A stretch of DNA of 64,000 nt from UJ101 sp965262705 (GTDB lineage Bacteria; Bacteroidota; Bacteroidia; Flavobacteriales; UJ101), in NCBI GenBank assembly GCA_965262705.1, contig OZ253556.1, positions 1,798,001 to 1,862,000 on the forward strand, given 5' to 3'. Under the pieces are notes generated by a model. It saw nothing but the letters and a program-made list of their open reading frames with translations. It was not told the origin of the DNA and made no database searches. Shown here in pieces: positions 7,826 to 15,659 of this stretch; position 1 is the stretch's first letter; each line of letters starts with the position of its first letter. Made by a program: the position numbers and the translations under genes.

Positions 7826-8890
7826 ATGAAAAAACATTTAAAAAATATGCTTCTTTTAAGCCATCTTGTTTTTTCGATACTGTTGCTTTTAGCCTGGTTT
7901 GGAAGTCTTGATTGTAATCCGTTTTTACCTTTATCTATACTTGCACTAATCTTACCATTATTATTCTTTATAAACATTTTATTTACATTATTTTGGACTT
8001 TTTATGCTCATTCAAAAATTAATATGCTGATATCGGTTTTTCCGATAATATTTTGCCTTTTTATAGCAAATCGGTTTTTTACTATCCGTTCAAAGGGAAA
8101 CCGTGGGGACCTAAGCATTATAAGTTATAACATAAAAAAATTCACGCCTTACAGGAATACGTATCAAAAAGAGGAGTTGCACTTATTTGCAAAAAAATAC
8201 AACAAAATAATGCAAGAACAAGATCCGGACATATTATGTCTTCAGGAATATTCATTTGGAAGAAATAACTTAAAAAAAATATATCCTTATTTCGTCTTTG
8301 ACTTTCACTTAGAAGAAAAGAAAAGCCGTCCTTTAGCTATTTTTTCAAAATTTCCTATTATCCGCCATTATTCTGTTAAAGTAAAGGGCAGATATACGAA
8401 TAACCTTTTCGCTGATATTGTTTTTAAAAAAGATACGATAAGGGTAGTTAATATCCATTTAGAGTCTTTAACCCTGCGAAAAAATGATTTAAAACAACCT
8501 GATAAAGATTTAATTGCAAAATATAAACCATTATACCAACGACTTTTAAACAGCTTTAAACTGCATAGGGATCAAATTGACGCGATCTTAAATGAAATAA
8601 AAAAATCACCCTATCCGGTCATTTTATGCGGGGATTTTAATAATACTCCTTTTTCGTACGAGTATAGTCAAACAGTAGAATATCTATACGATGCTTATCA
8701 AAAAAAAGGAAGAGGTATTGTGGACACTTATCATAATATCCCAATCCCTATACGAATTGATTATATTTTTGCCTCTCCTTCTATTAAGATCAACCGCTAC
8801 CAAGTTATTCGTCAAAAAATATCTGACCACTATCCGGTAAAGATTGAATGTACAATCCTTGAAAACAAAATTCCTATTATAAAAAATTGA
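7826..8890 (+). CDS. membrane-anchored endonuclease/exonuclease/phosphatase family protein
   Basis: The 354-residue protein starts MKKHLKNMLLL with three hydrophobic segments (roughly residues 8-28, 34-58 and 64-85), followed by an EEP-fold domain. Motifs in order: ISYNIKKF, DILCLQEYS (catalytic Glu), VVNIHLES, ILCGDFNNTP (D-x-N), RIDYIF and ISDHYPVK (the D-H pair). The full catalytic set is present, so it should be an active metal-dependent phosphoesterase facing the periplasm or surface. The substrate (nucleic acid, phospholipid or inositol phosphate) is unknown. I start at ATG 7826; the in-frame ATG at 7811 lies inside the terminus of the IS remnant. Confidence 0.85.
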   Translation: MKKHLKNMLLLSHLVFSILLLLAWFGSLDCNPFLPLSILALILPLLFFINILFTLFWTFYAHSKINMLISVFPIIFCLFIANRFFTIRSKGNRGDLSIISYNIKKFTPYRNTYQKEELHLFAKKYNKIMQEQDPDILCLQEYSFGRNNLKKIYPYFVFDFHLEEKKSRPLAIFSKFPIIRHYSVKVKGRYTNNLFADIVFKKDTIRVVNIHLESLTLRKNDLKQPDKDLIAKYKPLYQRLLNSFKLHRDQIDAILNEIKKSPYPVILCGDFNNTPFSYEYSQTVEYLYDAYQKKGRGIVDTYHNIPIPIRIDYIFASPSIKINRYQVIRQKISDHYPVKIECTILENKIPIIKN

Positions 8891-8945
8891 GCGTGCTAGA
8901 AGATTTTGCAAAGGCAAAGATTGACGAACTTAAAAATCAAAAAAA

Positions 8946-9140
8946 ATGAAACAGTTACTATTTATTTTTATAAGCACAATCTACACAGCAAATGCTGTTT
9001 TTTCTCAATCCATTGAATCTAAACTTAAAGAATTTGCTAGAAGTGAATACCCTAACGATACAAGAATGCAGAACGATGTCTATAAAAAGCAACGGTCTGG
9101 TTATGATAAGTCCGATTATAATTCCTACAATATTTCTTAA
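8946..9140 (+). CDS. small exported protein, probably a truncated gene
   Basis: 64 residues: an apparent signal peptide (MKQLLFIFISTIYTANAVFS) then ESKLKEFARSEYPNDTRMQN and DVYKKQRSGYD. The EYPND..MQ..VY..Q pattern resembles a short segment I associate with longer exported Bacteroidota proteins of unknown role. The reading stops soon after SGYD, so this looks like the 5' end of a larger gene that has been lost. Nothing else in the next 110 bp continues it. Confidence 0.4.
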   Translation: MKQLLFIFISTIYTANAVFSQSIESKLKEFARSEYPNDTRMQNDVYKKQRSGYDKSDYNSYNIS

Positions 9141-9255
9141 CATTTCTTTTATAACAAAATAAATATATAATTTTTTATTGTATAAAAAATTGATTTTTAA
9201 GGCTTTCTATATTTATATAATATTAATTATCAATGATTTTCTTTAGCAATGATTA

Positions 9256-10047
9256 TTATCCGTAAATATCGTTTAACACCTTAGCTAATCGCAAGCCCGC
9301 CTTTAATAACTGGTTTCTTAATAAGGAAAAATAATTGTACATATAGGAATAGCTTAAATTTTTGGTTTTGATAACCGAAGTATAAACCTTTTCCTCCGAC
9401 AGTTTCTTAGACTCTTTAACCCAATCCAATACAGTGCCTTTTTGTATTTTTTTTCGCTCTTTTTTTGATAAATTAGGATAACTATCTGCCAACTCGGTAT
9501 AACTCATTTTATAACAATCTATCATATCCTCATCCCAGACGCGATGCAAATTCGAATCCTCTCCAAACCATTTTACCTTTATAAGATTTCCTCCTAAGTC
9601 CTCTTGGCGCCCTACATGTAGCGGTTGATGCAAATCTCCTACAAAATGGATCAATAACTTAAGATAAAATATTTTATCTGCTGTTAAAGATTCCGAATTT
9701 TTCAAAATCTCAATACATTTTTTAATAGCCTGAACAACATCTCCTTGCGGATTTTTCACCGCCCGCGCATAGTCCATTCCTTTAAAATCTACATAGTGCC
9801 AAGTGTTATATTTTTTATATCGTTTATCTGAACGTATAGCATCAGCGTAATTCGACCAGTAAGCCAAATTATGCTCCCCTAACAACGAACGTATTGTTCT
9901 TTTGGCCTTCTGGGATAAATAATTTTCTGCAATTTGTCCGATTGCACGATGTCCCGTTGGTCCCCAGGCAAATACACCCCTAATCAAAAACAGAAAAAAA
10001 ATTGTGAAAACAGGTTTTAACCCTTGAAAAAAAGGATGAACGTTCAT
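9256..10047 (-). CDS. S1/P1-type zinc-dependent nuclease, exported
   Basis: The 263-residue protein has a signal peptide (about 1-27) and a predicted mature N-terminal Trp (WGPTGHRAIGQ), which supplies a zinc ligand in this family. Further ligand motifs: NTWHYVDF, LIHFVGDLHQPLHVG and NLHRVWDEDM. The set matches P1/S1 nucleases, which cleave single-stranded DNA and RNA in the periplasm or outside. It likely serves nucleic-acid scavenging. The ferredoxin gene lies 8 bp upstream on the same strand, probably fortuitous co-transcription. Confidence 0.92.
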   Translation of the reverse strand: MNVHPFFQGLKPVFTIFFLFLIRGVFAWGPTGHRAIGQIAENYLSQKAKRTIRSLLGEHNLAYWSNYADAIRSDKRYKKYNTWHYVDFKGMDYARAVKNPQGDVVQAIKKCIEILKNSESLTADKIFYLKLLIHFVGDLHQPLHVGRQEDLGGNLIKVKWFGEDSNLHRVWDEDMIDCYKMSYTELADSYPNLSKKERKKIQKGTVLDWVKESKKLSEEKVYTSVIKTKNLSYSYMYNYFSLLRNQLLKAGLRLAKVLNDIYG

Positions 10048-10055
10048 GAAAAATT

Positions 10056-10289
10056 TTATTTAGTTTTCTTTACTGAAATAATTTTTACCGGGCAGGCTTT
10101 CTTAGCTTTCTCAATTTCCTCAAAAACCCAGTTACTCGGATCCTTATACGCATCAAAACCTTTTTTTTCTTTTGCGTACAGTAAAACTGATTTTCCATCC
10201 TTTTTAAACATCTTGAAGTGACTTGGCGCCATTTCTGCACAATAATTACATCCTATACATTTATTTCTTTGCAAGGTAATAATCACCAT
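10056..10289 (-). CDS. 4Fe-4S ferredoxin
   Basis: 77 residues. One cluster motif, CIGCNYC (Cys11, Cys14, Cys17), pairs with a distal Cys66-Pro (KKACPVKII), giving the four ligands of a single 4Fe-4S cluster as in Bacteroidota monocluster ferredoxins. The insert between them (about 50 residues) is acidic and basic mixed. Electron partner unknown. It precedes the S1/P1 nuclease gene on the same strand. Confidence 0.88.
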   Translation of the reverse strand: MVIITLQRNKCIGCNYCAEMAPSHFKMFKKDGKSVLLYAKEKKGFDAYKDPSNWVFEEIEKAKKACPVKIISVKKTK

Positions 10290-10404
10290 AATTTATATAG
10301 TAAAAAAATCAGCTAGCTTTAATAGCTAAGCAAAGATACAAATTATATAAAGAGTTTTGCAAAAGATAGTTTTTACTAATTATTGTTTGAAAAACGGTTC
10401 AAAT

Positions 10405-10500
10405 AAATTAGACCTTTAGCTAATGCTGACTTTCAATTGCTAAAGTCTCTTTAAAACTATTTTAAGGTCGGAGACCTTTGCAAAAAATATTTCAGCCCAA
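10405..10500. repeat. decayed GAGACC-family fragments
   Basis: TTAGCTAATGCTGACTTTCA followed by ATTGCTAAAG is the reverse of the GCAAGTCAGC module. GAGACCTTTGCAAAAAATAT at 10471 is a left terminus. The parts face each other but no complete element can be drawn. They occupy the 416-bp gap between the ferredoxin and the lipoprotein gene. Confidence 0.45.
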
Positions 10501-10548
10501 TACCCTTACATAACGAAAATTACATATTAAGTTCCTCTTTAGCCGGCA

Positions 10549-10580
10549 CCTCCTGCTTGTTGTGTAGGAGGCGTTTTATA
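10549..10580 (+). terminator. possible hairpin terminator
   Basis: CCTCCT and AGGAGG pair across an 11-base loop, followed by CGTTTTATAAAG. It lies upstream of the phased boxes at 10607 and would isolate them from readthrough. The T-run is short, so a role as terminator is uncertain. Confidence 0.4.
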
Positions 10581-10606
10581 AAGTTTTATAAAGATGCGAA
10601 TAAAAG

Positions 10607-10664
10607 TTTAACACAACTTTAACATAGCTTTAACAAGGGGTTTAACATCTATACTATACTTTTA
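10607..10664 (+). promoter_or_regulatory. four helically phased TTTAACA boxes plus -7-like element
   Basis: TTTAACA occurs at 10607, 10618, 10629 and 10641, i.e. spacings of 11, 11 and 12 bp, so all lie on one face of the helix. A -7-like TACTTTTA (consensus TAnnTTTG) is at 10657, 21 bp after the third box. Direct repeats with 11-bp period are typical of OmpR/PhoB-type response regulators; the B. subtilis PhoP box is built on TTAACA repeats of the same period. The identical 21-bp arrangement appears at 50790-50836. The bound protein is not identified. Confidence 0.6.
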
Positions 10665-10705
10665 CGCCATTAATGTAATTATTCAACCTTATAAAGTATT
10701 TAAAA

Positions 10706-12703
10706 ATGAAAAAGTTAATTTTAGTAAGCCTTGCAATAGGCTTGTTTATCAGTTGTGAGAATGAGCGTAAAAACGATCCAAAGAAACGCAGTTTGCAAAA
10801 AGTAAAAGTACAATTTGGATATACTATCCAGTCTCTTCCCCCGAATTTACAATCCGGGGAAGATAAAGTGCCCCAAAATAGGCGTAACGGGATACAAAAT
10901 GAGGATAAAAAAGCGAAGAAGAAACCCTCGGATATCCTTAAAGACCTTAAGCCTTATTACCTGGCTATAACCTTAAGAGACAAAGAACCGGATAGCATTT
11001 TTTTTAACCGAAAACAGTTTGAGCTTATAAGTAGTAATGGCAAAGATTTTTTAACCCCGTAGATCTTGATGCCCTCTGGGGAATACATCATAGAGGAGTA
11101 TTTGATACTTAATGAAGAAAACCAAACGATCTATGCCATACCCACAGAAGAAAGTAATTTAAATTCTCTGGTAAGCCATCCTTTACCTTATACAATTAAG
11201 GTTGAAGAAAATAAAAATAATCTATTCTCTCCTGAGGTGTTGCCTACCTTTACCACAGGAGGAAAATCCGTGTCGCTAGAAGCGTTTGGTTATATCAGTT
11301 TCTCGCTTAATATTAAGGATTATCCGATTCCTTTTCAAATGGTAGTTTTGGATGCAAGCGACAAGATTCGTGGTTTTCATTTGAAGATTGAATCGCGCTC
11401 TAGAGGCATTATATTAGAGGAGGATTATGATGAAAAATTCCAAACGATTAGGATTGAATCCTCTGGGAAAAAAGAAGCGTTAACCCTAACGGTTTTCGAT
11501 AAAAAAGGAGGCGATATACTTGAACAATATCAAATGACTGAGGAGCAGTTGCGCAAAAAGATAAACGAGAATATGTTTGAAGTGAAAGAGAAAGCGAATA
11601 TACATGATATTGCCTTGAATGTGGAGGTTTATGATAGTAATAATAAGCTAGTCCCGTTCTATCTGCAAGTTTCCTCAGCCGATGGAATTATACTTAAAAA
11701 GACAAGATATGAGGCAGGTGATTCAGTTACCATTAAAAACTATCGCTTTCTAGAAAGTCAACAAGAGCAAGAATTCACCTTCACCTTTTCAAATCAGGGA
11801 TATCAAGATAAAATCATAACGTACCCCCAAAAGGAGGTATCTCAAATGGCAGAAGGGGGAGAAACAATAAAGATTACAATGGATACTATGGAAGTTACCT
11901 TAGAATTTAATAATTCTCAAGGCGTAATGAACCACCAAGATTTTGAGGTAAAGTTGTATCCCCCAAAGGGAGGGTCTTCTATTGAGCAAGCATCTGAAAA
12001 AGTAAGTTTTCAGGCTTCTGGGGAGAATAAAGAAGTAATATTTGAAATTTATTATCATAATCCTAATACAAATGGAGAGCATGCAATGCCATACTATGTA
12101 CCAAAAGTGGTTCGTCGTAAGGAAGATGATTTAATAAACAATCCAATAGTAAAAGTCGAGTTTAAGGATAGCGATAAAGTAGATCATATATATGTTGGTA
12201 AGTATGAAATCAAGCATGAAGATGGATTAAGAAAATTAGGAAATAGTAACATTCAAGGGATTGTAGGAGAGTTAAGAATCGATGATACTCGAATAGATCA
12301 TGAAGATCTTAAGTTGTTAAAAAATAAATTAAGATTTGTAACTAAAGAATGTTACCTGCATATAGCAAGTACAAATTTACAGGGCTTAGAAAACCTTCAA
12401 TTTGTAGGAGGAGGATTTACACTTAATTTTGGCCGTTCTATTGATAGGCTTACTGTATACAAAACCAAATTGAATACAGACGCGTTAGCAAATCTAACCT
12501 ATGCAGGCGTTCATCATGAGGGCTATAACATAAAGTTTACAGGTAAAAACGATCGTTATTATTATCCTGATATTTATGGTCGTGGCTTACTGAATTGGGC
12601 AAAAGCAAATCCGAACAGTATTTTTCAGATTGAAGAACCCGGTAAGAAAAAATATAAGAGAATGACGGGTAAAGAACTTGAGAAAGAATTAACAAGTTCA
12701 TAA
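10706..12703 (+). pseudogene. surface lipoprotein with leucine-rich-like C terminus, split by an in-frame amber codon
   Basis: The first part (10706-11062, 118 residues) has a lipoprotein signal (MKKLILVSLAIGLFISCENE, lipobox ISC) and ends at TAG 11060. The same frame is then open from 11063 to 12703. Around the stop the text reads KDFLTP, stop, ILMPSGEYIIEEYLIL: a continuous alignment to the Bacteroidota pattern YLTxPLxLPxGxYxxxxFLxxD with one residue replaced by the stop. Downstream there are repeated beta-rich modules and, near residues 400-510, an LRR-like region (LQGLENLQFVGGGFTLNF). One nonsense change in an otherwise intact 665-codon frame suggests a recent pseudogene, a strain-level switch, or readthrough. 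The family's function is unknown; surface adhesion or binding is a guess. Confidence 0.75.
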
Positions 12704-12708
12704 GGGAT

Positions 12709-12732
12709 GTTGTGTTCATCACAACAGGTAAA
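12709..12732 (+). terminator. weak hairpin after the lipoprotein gene
   Basis: GTTGTG and CACAAC pair around TTCAT directly after the stop codon at 12703. There is no T-run behind it, so it may be an mRNA 3' stem rather than a classical terminator. Confidence 0.3.
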
Positions 12733-12789
12733 GCAGCACAAAACATTATATTAGCCAAAAGTCTCCTTTATCCTAATCGGCTCTTCACC

Positions 12790-13745
12790 TTACTAGCTGA
12801 ATACATTTCCCTGCATAGGGTGAATGCTTTTCGCCTTACTAGCTGAATACATTTCACTGCATAGGGTGAGTGCGCTTCACCTTACTAGCTGAATGCGCTT
12901 CACTGCATAGGGTGAGTGCGCTTCACCTTACTAGCTGAATGCGCTTCCCTGCATAGGGTGAGCGCGCGTCGTCTTACTAGCTGAATGCTCTTCACTGCAT
13001 AGGGTGAATGCTTTTCACCTTACTAGCTGAATGCTCTTCACTGCATAGGGTAAATGCTTTTCACCTTACTAGCTGAATGCTCTTCACTGCATAGGGTAAA
13101 TGCTTTTCACCTTACTAGCTGAATGCTCTTCACTGCATAGGGTGAATGCTTTTCGCCTTACTAGCTGAATGCTTTTCGCCTTACTAGCTGAATGCTTTTC
13201 ACCTTACTAGCTGAATGCTTTTCACCTTACTAGCTGAATGCGCTTCCCTGCATAGGGTGAGTGCGCTTCGCCTTACTAGCTGAATACATTTCACTGCATA
13301 GGGTGAGTGCGCTTCACCTTACTAGCTGAATGATCTTCACTGCATAGGGTAAGTGCGCTTCGCCTTACTAGCTGAATGCTTTTCACTGCATAGGGTGAGT
13401 GCGCTTCACCTTACTAGCTGAATGCGCTTCACTGCATAGGGTGAGTGCGCGTTGCCTTACTAGCTGAATACATTTCCCTGCATAGGGTGAGTGCGCTTCA
13501 CCTTACTAGCTGAATACATTTCCCTGTATAGGGTGAGTGCGCTTCACCTTACTAGCTGAATGCTTTTCACTGCATAGGGTGAATGCGCTTCACCTTACTA
13601 GCTGAATGCTTTTCACCTTACTAGCTGAATGCTTTTCACTGCATAGGGTAAGTGCGCTTCACCTTACTAGCTGAATGCGCTTCACTGCATAGGGTGAGTG
13701 CGCTTCGCCTTACTAGCTGAATGCTTTTCGTCTTACTAGCTGAGA
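12790..13745. repeat. tandem array of 23-bp monomers in 46-bp higher-order units
   Basis: The array is built from two related 23-mers. A reads TTACTAGCTGAATGC plus TTTTCACC-type ends; B reads CTGCATAGGGTGAGTGC with the same type of end. I count 18 A-B dimers, five solitary A monomers (three in a row near 13160-13225) and a partial A at the right edge. Variation is mostly in the last third (GCGCTTCAC, GCTTTTCAC, ACATTTCAC). The period is not a multiple of three and the units lack identical direct repeats with unique spacers, so it is neither coding nor CRISPR. GGTGA and TCACC recur as short inverted pairs, so a transcript could form serial hairpins. Confidence 0.92.
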
Positions 13746-13768
13746 GAGTTTTAGCCTACGCTGACCTT

Positions 13769-13893
13769 TCCCCTGCAAAAAGTGCTTTCAGCCCATACAA
13801 TGCAATTCAATAAAAATTAATTGCAAGTCAGTGAAACTAAACACCGGAGCAACCTCTTGGGTGTGGAGGATTTTAATTTTTTGAGAAAGGAGC
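13769..13893 (+). repeat. decayed MITE copy
   Basis: CCTGCAAAAAGTGCTTTCAG, then ATAAAAATTAATTGCAAGTC and the core ACACCGGAGCAACCTCTTGG with GGATTTTAATTTTTTGAGAA are recognisable. Both outer termini are lost. It separates the tandem array from the structured-RNA candidate. Confidence 0.7.
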
Positions 13894-13965
13894 GCTTCTG
13901 TATGTATGGATGTTTTGTATTCTGCAAGGGTACTATTTTGCAAAAATGCGTTGTGAAGGCTTTTT

Positions 13966-14078
13966 GCGGGGTGAGCGTTAGGGATAGCAGCGGTATCCTT
14001 TTTCTTGGGGCGAAACCATGCCCCAAGAAAAAGATGTAGCGGATAGCCCGACCGCCGTCAGGCGGGAACGCCCAAGAA
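13966..14078 (+). ncRNA. structured intergenic RNA candidate
   Basis: A perfect 13-bp stem (CTTTTTCTTGGGG at 13998, CCCCAAGAAAAAG at 14021) with a 10-base loop is framed by GATAGCAGCGGTATC on the left and GATGTAGCGGATAGCCCGAC on the right. A second stem CCGCC/GGCGG follows at 14052-14065. The paired AGCGG frame around a variable hairpin resembles a structured repeat I have seen in many Flavobacteriia intergenic regions (possibly the Flavo-1 motif). I could not compare it with a covariance model. The strand is a guess. Confidence 0.45.
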
Positions 14079-14248
14079 AGAAACGATATGGAAAAATAGC
14101 GTATGATCTCTTGTGGAATTTGTATTAAATTAAGAGCCGAGACCTTTGGCTTATGCTAACTTGCAGTTCATTTCTATAGTTAGCAAAGATTTCTCTTCTT
14201 GCTAAGCATGAAAAAACTTTTTATAGGAACCATAAATAAGTATAGAAA

Positions 14249-14393
14249 GAGACCGTTGCAAAAAGCACGCTAACAAAAAAATGCTTGTATTGAGCACTTC
14301 GGCAAGCTCAGTAACCGCCTGTCGAAGTAAGGAAGCAGTTTGAAGTTAGATGCTTTGTTTTTCATCCTTTTTTATGTGTTCTGCAACGGTCTC
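14249..14393 (+). mobile_element. MITE copy (145 bp), core deleted
   Basis: Both termini are intact (GAGACCGTTGCA and TGCAACGGTCTC). The central hairpin core is missing: the nested CACTTCGGCAAGCTCAGTAA segment joins straight to GGAAGCAGTTTGAAG. It lies 73 bp upstream of the response regulator start, so it may influence that promoter. Confidence 0.85.
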
Positions 14394-14411
14394 AAAAAAA
14401 TTTAATAACTT

Positions 14412-14427
14412 TATAATTAAAATTATA
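14412..14427. promoter_or_regulatory. palindrome upstream of the response regulator
   Basis: TATAATT-AA-AATTATA is a perfect 16-bp palindrome 39 bp before the ATG at 14467. It could be an operator or an autoregulatory site. In such AT-rich sequence a chance palindrome cannot be excluded. Confidence 0.3.
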
Positions 14428-14466
14428 GGCAAACGATTTAAATTTAATGCTTAAAATTAAAATATC

Positions 14467-15144
14467 ATGGTTCATAGAACTTATAAAGCATTGATTATTG
14501 AGGAATATCCTATTATTAGAGATGCCTGCAAGAGTGCTCTAACAAAGTTGAAAATGAGATATAAAATGAATTTTTCTCAGATTAAAGAGGCTAGTAATTG
14601 TGAGGGGGCTTATACAGCTATTGAAAAGTATTGCAGAAGGAACGATGCACCAGATATTGTTTTTCTGGGGATAAAACTTCCGCCTTCTAAAGATAAAAAA
14701 ACACTTTCGGGAGAAGATATAGGAATAATAATAAGGAAGCGTATCCCCCGCGCTAAAATTATCGTATCTACAGTTCTGGATAATTATTACAGGATATATA
14801 ACATTTTAAAAAACCTTAATCCTGCTGGTTTCCTGATTAAAAGCGATGTAAACTCGGAAGAATTGATAACCGCTATTTATACCGTACTCACCCATCCGCC
14901 CTATTACAGTAAGACTGTTCTTAAAATGTTAAGAAGAGAAATTACTCATGATTTTATATTAGATACCCTTGATCGAAAATTATTACATGAACTCTCTATG
15001 GGTACGCTTGTAAAAAATTTGCCCAATATACTACCTCTTTCTCTTGCGGGAATTGAAAAGCGGAAACGCCGGCTTAAAGAAATTTTTGAGGTTAAAAGTA
15101 CGCACGATCTGATTTTAAAAGCCAAAAAAGAGGGGTTTATATAG
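14467..15144 (+). CDS. response-regulator-like DNA-binding protein without phospho-acceptor Asp
   Basis: 225 residues. The N-terminal receiver-like domain (about 1-140) has KALIIEEYPIIRDA in place of the acidic pair, and DIVFLGIKLPP where an active receiver has LLDI.LP: the phospho-acceptor Asp is Gly68. VSTVLDN and GFLIKSD keep the Thr/Ser and Lys positions. The C-terminal part (about 165-225) ends LPLSLAGIEKRKRRLKEIFEV, a LuxR/NarL-type helix-turn-helix. It should bind DNA but cannot be switched by phosphorylation at the usual site. No histidine kinase is adjacent. It opens the accessory cluster 14.4-25.2 kb on the same strand. Confidence 0.75.
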   Translation: MVHRTYKALIIEEYPIIRDACKSALTKLKMRYKMNFSQIKEASNCEGAYTAIEKYCRRNDAPDIVFLGIKLPPSKDKKTLSGEDIGIIIRKRIPRAKIIVSTVLDNYYRIYNILKNLNPAGFLIKSDVNSEELITAIYTVLTHPPYYSKTVLKMLRREITHDFILDTLDRKLLHELSMGTLVKNLPNILPLSLAGIEKRKRRLKEIFEVKSTHDLILKAKKEGFI

Positions 15145-15163
15145 GGCGGACATATTTTAATGC

Positions 15164-15274
15164 AAAAAGTAAGGTTTTTCCTTACTTTTTGTATCGTTAA
15201 ACCTTACCTTTCTTTCGTTTTTTGTGTATATTTTTGCAGTGTAAATAATAATTAATCTTTAAAATTTCAACATC
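15164..15274 (+). promoter_or_regulatory. terminator-promoter module, copy 1 of 4
   Basis: It begins AAAAAGTAAGG, loop, CCTTACTTTTT, a hairpin with A- and T-tracts that works as a terminator. CCTTAC follows again about 15 bp later, then TTTTTTGTGTATATTTTTG, containing a TAnnTTTG-type -7 box (TATTTTTG), and an A/T leader ending TTTCAACATC before the ATG at 15275. The same block recurs at 17110, 18374 and 18781. Confidence 0.75.
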
Positions 15275-15562
15275 ATGAAAAAAGTAGTAGTAATTTCCGC
15301 CTTGTGTATGGGCGGAGCAGGTTTAATGGCATTCAAACCCTTTAAAGTACACACAGTTCCCTTAAACGATGTAACCGCAGCGTATAATGCTGGTGAGTTG
15401 TCTAATTTGATGGAAAATACAAGTTTTTCAGATTACCATACTAGGAAGTATGTATCTTCTGAAAAAACGTTGGTTTGCTGGGAAGATTATTATACGCCAG
15501 AAAAAAAGAAGAGTTCACCGTCAAGGGTTGATAAGGTAGAAGAAGTATTGAAAAAATACTAA
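15275..15562 (+). CDS. small exported peptide, type A
   Basis: 95 residues with a Sec-like signal (MKKVVVISALCMGGAGLMAF), then KPFKVHTVPLNDVTAAYNAG, a variable middle with one Cys, and a basic tail ending VEEVLKKY. The gene is not recognised. A frameshifted paralogue at 17221-17500 shares almost the same first 41 residues and the same tail but has a quite different middle. It is followed by a strong terminator and then a GLPGLI gene, the same order as at the paralogue. Confidence 0.7.
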   Translation: MKKVVVISALCMGGAGLMAFKPFKVHTVPLNDVTAAYNAGELSNLMENTSFSDYHTRKYVSSEKTLVCWEDYYTPEKKKSSPSRVDKVEEVLKKY

Positions 15563-15574
15563 ATGGAATTCCTT

Positions 15575-15606
15575 AGCGAGCCTAAAATTAGGCTCGCTAT
15601 TTTTCT
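15575..15606 (+). terminator. intrinsic terminator after the small peptide gene
   Basis: AGCGAGCCT and AGGCTCGCT form a perfect 9-bp stem around AAAATT, followed by ATTTTTCT. It lies 12 bp after the stop, so the GLPGLI gene downstream either has its own start of transcription or depends on readthrough. Confidence 0.85.
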
Positions 15607-15659
15607 AAAACTATTCTTTACTTCATGAAATGAGTTAAATAATAAACAATTTTTAAACG

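Noticed and set aside
12790..13745. Possible CRISPR array
   Set aside because: There are no unique spacers: both half-units are repeats, the period is 23/46 bp, and no cas genes are in the window.
12790..13745. Possible repeat-protein gene in the 46-bp array
   Set aside because: The period is not divisible by three, so frames change from unit to unit and TAG in TTACTAGCT recurs.
13821..14039. A 72-codon open frame on the plus strand and its minus-strand counterpart
   Set aside because: Both run across a decayed MITE and the folded RNA candidate and encode nothing recognisable.
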